Of a stretch of DNA of 64,000 bases, positions 61,401 to 64,000 are shown one piece after another (position 1 is the first letter of the stretch; each line of letters starts with the position of its first letter). This DNA is from Sanderia malayensis. Lineage: Eukaryota; Cnidaria; Scyphozoa; Semaeostomeae; Pelagiidae. The stretch covers positions 2,914,001 through 2,978,000 of the forward strand of contig RQOL01000618.1 in assembly GCA_013076295.1 (NCBI GenBank), given 5' to 3'. The notes under the pieces are model-generated. The model saw nothing but the letters and a program-made list of their open reading frames with translations. It ran no database searches and was not told the origin of the DNA. Position numbers and translations under genes: made by a program.

Positions 61401-63739
61401 GACCGCTGACTACATAATAAGAACCATGGACATACGACATGTAAGTCAATACTATCGCTACATTAACAATAAAGGCTATTTTCTGTACGACAAGTCATCT
61501 TAGAACGTGGTCTAGTTTTATTCTTCTACACTTAATAAAATAATAATACTTTGTTTAGTGATTATTAGGTAAAATTTGTCATATCAAGAGCAAGTGTTGA
61601 CGATGAGAAGAGTATCTCTTGAAGCATTGCACTATTAATGATGATTATTTTTACAGGACCAGAGCGACGAGGTACGACAGGTCTGTCAGTTCCATTTCTT
61701 GTCTTGGCCTGATCACGGTGCTCCAGTCTACCCGACTCCTTTGTTGTCCTTGCGACGTCGCATCCGACACTACTACGACGGAAAGACGCCAATGGTGCTT
61801 CATTGCAGGTGAAATGATTGCTTCTAAGTTATACGTCTGAAACCTTGAAGTGTCAGCCCCGTCGAACCTAGATGTGTTAGCTACGAATCTTGATTCATAT
61901 GCCTTGAACCTTGATCTCTGAATCCTGAGGTTTGAACTTTGATTCTTAACCTCCGATTCACGAGCTTTTGAGCTTTGAACTATTTTACTTCTAGTGCTGG
62001 TGTGGGAAGAACTGGATGCTTTATACTTATAGACGAAATGCTGGAGAGATCCGGCAGGGAAGCGACTGTTGATATCTACAATTATCTTCATTATTTGAGA
62101 ACGAGAAGAATCAACATGGTTCAAACCGACGTAAGTGTGATCGCATTCTATCAAACGATTTTTGCTTCATTCGCATTCTGTTTCTCTGACGTTTTTTGTT
62201 TACATCTGTCAACAGGAGCAATACATGTTTGTACACGAAGCAATTCTCGAGGCTTTGCAGTGTGGTAATACCGAAATGCTTGCCAAAGACTTGCCTATCA
62301 TGCTGAAGAAATACAAGAACGTCGGTAAGGATGGCATGACTCACCACGAACGAGAATTTAAGGTATGCTATGATTTACAATGAGAATTACGATAGAATCA
62401 TGTCGTTTTTATTCCATTCCGCTTTGCTTTTGTGAAACTAGTCTTTTTCTGCAGAAACTTTTGGAGACGTGTCCGGAAATCAAATGGGAGGAATGCTCCA
62501 CAGCTCTACAGCCGGAAAATCTGAGAAAGAGTCGGAGTTTGAATATAATAGCTAGTAAGTGCTGCCTCAATAATCAAGTATGTTTCATTTGTTTTATTAT
62601 TGTTTTGTTTTTATCTTTCATGATTATTTTATTGTCTAGGGGATGCTGATAGAATAGTGCTGAAGCCAGACTTAACAGCCCCAGATGCAAATTACATCAA
62701 CGCAGTTTTCATTGATGTAAGTTCATTAATAAGCACTGCTTTTTTAGATATACCTATTCTTGGTCCGGCAAGTATGATGCGAGCAGGACACTTGTCTTAA
62801 ACATTATATTTGCAAGTATTGTTTTGGATGTGCAACCATTCTGTATGATATGCATTGCCTTTGATGTGCAAGCATTGAGTTATTATGCAGTTATAAGCAA
62901 GCCTCAATGTATGTGCCATATGCCTCCACAGGGCTACAAAGACCGAAATGCGTTTATTGTTACTGAAGCACCGATGGATTCGACGATCCCAGTGCTGTGG
63001 AGAATGATCTATGAGAAGGGATGCAGAACCATTGTCGTCTTGTATGGCTTGAAAGAAAGTACAGAGGTAGAAACAGTAATAATACTAATACCAACAGCAA
63101 CAGTAACCACAGTAACAGTAACCACAGTAACAATTACCACAGCAACAGTAACCACAGTAACAATGACAATAGGTTGTTTATTGTTGACTGAATAATGCAG
63201 TAGCATCAATGGTGTTGATTAATGTATTTTTTGTTTTTGTAAAGACGTATCCTTGCTTTTGGCCTGCTGACGAAGGAGAAAAGGCGGCAGAAACCTACGG
63301 ATCGTTCTCAGTGAAAATGATCTCGGAGCAAATGGACGGAGATATCTTCTCAAAAAGATTAAACTTGACATCCGAAAAAGTACGCTTACTGCTACATCAT
63401 AGGCCTTTATTTTTTTTACATTTTTTCTTCAGAGAAAAAATTGTTTGGAGAGGAGGGGGTAAAGATACGTGCATTTTGCGAAACTCGCAAGTGTCCCAGA
63501 ACTTTTGCCCCCTATGGTAGATCATTACCTTTGCTGCTATATTTCACTGTAGCACAGACTGTCGTCAAGTCATTCCTTCTTTTGTCGCAGGGTGATTCAA
63601 GAGAGGTGCAACTTTTGCAATACGTTGCCTGGCCTTATCACGATGTACCAGATTCAAAACGAGACATTCTCGCTTTGATCAGCAGAGTGGAAGAGTCGCA
63701 AAGGAGACTGGGAAATAGTCCGATTCTTGTCATGTGCAG
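49436..63739 (+). CDS. receptor protein tyrosine phosphatase: Ig, 8 FN3, TM, D1 and degenerate D2 (3' end outside window)
   Basis: Transmembrane phosphatase of the two-domain class. Exons: 49436-49505 (signal peptide), 51049-51447 (Ig-like), 51604-51927, 52447-52517, 52908-53169, 53420-53490, 53887-54145, 54513-54583, 54728-54998, 55455-55525, 55755-56016, 56408-56478, 56658-56916, 57286-57633, 58024-58244, 58406-58460 (eight FN3), 58958-59084 (TM), 59177-59400 (acidic juxtamembrane), then D1: 59994-60118, 60409-60496, 60682-60761, 60848-60884, 61044-61141, 61321-61440, 61657-61808, 61995-62130, 62216-62362; D2: 62455-62554, 62640-62716, 62932-63066, 63245-63379, 63591-63739. D1 has [20 protein letters not shown] and [10 protein letters not shown] (catalytic Cys about residue 1378), so it should be active. 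D2 has WPYHD instead of WPDxG, and VMC at the active-site Cys. All phases close. The layout recalls LAR-type RPTPs but with a single Ig-like domain. Confidence 0.94.
49506..51048. other. large first intron of the RPTP gene
   Basis: 1.5-kb AT-rich intron after the signal-peptide exon. No gene, transposon or tandem repeat seen. Confidence 0.7.
51933..52030. mobile_element. hairpin MITE, same family as 12459-12600
   Basis: 98 bp in RPTP intron 51928-52446. The left end TAGATTCACTACATTGCGTC and right end GACGCAATGTAGTGAGTCTA match the 12459 element; the centre differs and is shorter. Confidence 0.9.
53215..53370. repeat. degenerate tandem repeat (GATATCAT..GTGTATT)
   Basis: About four imperfect units of 35-40 bp containing GATATCATTGTGTATT, in RPTP intron 53170-53419. 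Confidence 0.7.
53569..53645. mobile_element. degenerate relative of the AGCCCTGTTTACA MITE
   Basis: Contains GTTGAACCCGGGTTC, a second GTTGAACCCAGGTTC and an end GGGTAAACGGGGCTATAG similar to the 32234-32368 element. The left terminus is lost. Confidence 0.55.
54193..54400. repeat. direct repeat of about 85 bp, 120 bp apart
   Basis: TTACTGTAACCTAAAGGTCG, GATGGTCATGCTTAGGTCAT and GCAAAGGCCA occur in the same order from about 54193 and again from about 54313, in RPTP intron 54146-54512. Confidence 0.85.
56097..56270. mobile_element. TA-flanked MITE, copy of the 32667 family
   Basis: 174 bp in RPTP intron 56017-56407. Ends CAGTCAACTTTGTCTAATTC and GCAGATTTGACTG with flanking TA; the interior matches the 32667 element in order. 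Confidence 0.87.
58528..58580. repeat. 19-bp tandem repeat
   Basis: About 2.7 copies of CCATTAAGCCCCCTCTCT in RPTP intron 58461-58957. Confidence 0.8.
59540..59900. repeat. tandem dimer of an approximately 187-bp unit
   Basis: Two diverged copies in RPTP intron 59401-59993. Shared blocks are CATTTTCTAAAA, TATTCTT-TTCACCATAG, CCGGTCTCT-TAGC-TAAA and ATTTACAGTCA/ATCTACAGTCA. Period and some wording recall the 29.6-kb satellite, but the match is weak. Confidence 0.7.
63077..63168. repeat. CAGTAAC/ACCACA microsatellite in RPTP intron
   Basis: Repeats of ACAGTAACCACAGTAACA with variants in intron 63067-63244. Confidence 0.85.
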
Positions 63740-64000
63740 GTAATTAATTGCATGCTTTTGCCTGTTTGCCATTGGTATAATTGCATTGCTGGACGCTTTC
63801 AAACTAGCAATGCACTCAAGTTTAGAATAGTGCTTTTTGAGAAAATAGTTCTTAGCTTGTCAGAGTTAAAGAAGCTCAGTGCTAAATTTTTAAAACCTGA
63901 GAGAGTTTATAAATTTAGATAGTCAAAATTTCAAGGAGTAATTGTCGTACAAGCGTGAAATACTTTATTTTGTGACCATGATTTCTCACCTATCGATTTT
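63740..64000. other. RPTP intron running off the window
   Basis: Starts with donor GTAATT after the ATGTGCAG of D2. No further exon is recognisable before the edge. Confidence 0.7.

Noticed and set aside
61651..62154. 167-residue minus-strand frame
   Set aside because: Overlaps, in antisense, the D1 catalytic exons, whose frame and motifs are unambiguous.

Overview
This window is eukaryotic nuclear DNA from an invertebrate animal. Genes are split by many short GT-AG introns (mostly 100-500 bases), the base composition is AT-rich, and introns and spacers are full of short inverted-repeat transposons and minisatellites. The gene set (ABCA transporter, nine-cysteine activin-type ligand, class A GPCRs, multi-FN3 receptor tyrosine phosphatase) is metazoan. 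A cnidarian or other early-branching invertebrate would fit, but the phylum cannot be fixed from the sequence alone.

Layout. 1-9.1 kb (+): 3' part of an ABCA-subfamily ABC transporter, entering just before NBD1 and ending after NBD2; the reading frame is broken by two single-base deletions. 9.7-13.6 kb (+): YJU2B/CCDC130, a splicing-factor relative, with a 61-bp minisatellite and two hairpin transposons in its introns. 14.7-20.8 kb (+): an activin/myostatin-like TGF-beta ligand flanked by two related GPCR genes, the first of which stops after TM5. 21.3-24.4 kb (+): a YIPF1/2 Golgi membrane protein. 24.8-29.1 kb (+): FARSA, the cytosolic Phe-tRNA synthetase alpha subunit. 29.5-31.2 kb: a satellite array of about 180-bp units in two subtypes. 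32.4-36.8 kb (-): a secreted cysteine-rich protein ending in a discoidin-like domain, with introns full of transposons and a tRNA-like sequence. 38.1-39.4 kb (+): an unrecognised single-exon type II membrane protein. 40.6-48.3 kb (+): a single-pass receptor with two Ig-like domains, nine EGF domains and a cytoplasmic tail crowded with tyrosine motifs. 49.4-64 kb (+): a receptor protein tyrosine phosphatase with one Ig-like domain, eight FN3 domains, TM, an intact D1 and a degenerate D2; it runs off the right edge.

The most interesting part is the right third. A receptor whose tail looks built to be phosphorylated on many tyrosines (including a 15-residue YEV repeat and several YxN sites) lies about 1.1 kb upstream of a receptor tyrosine phosphatase on the same strand. 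That they act on one another is inference; the domain content and adjacency are seen directly. The exon models were assembled by hand from splice sites, and coding phase closes in every multi-exon gene except at the two ABCA frameshifts.
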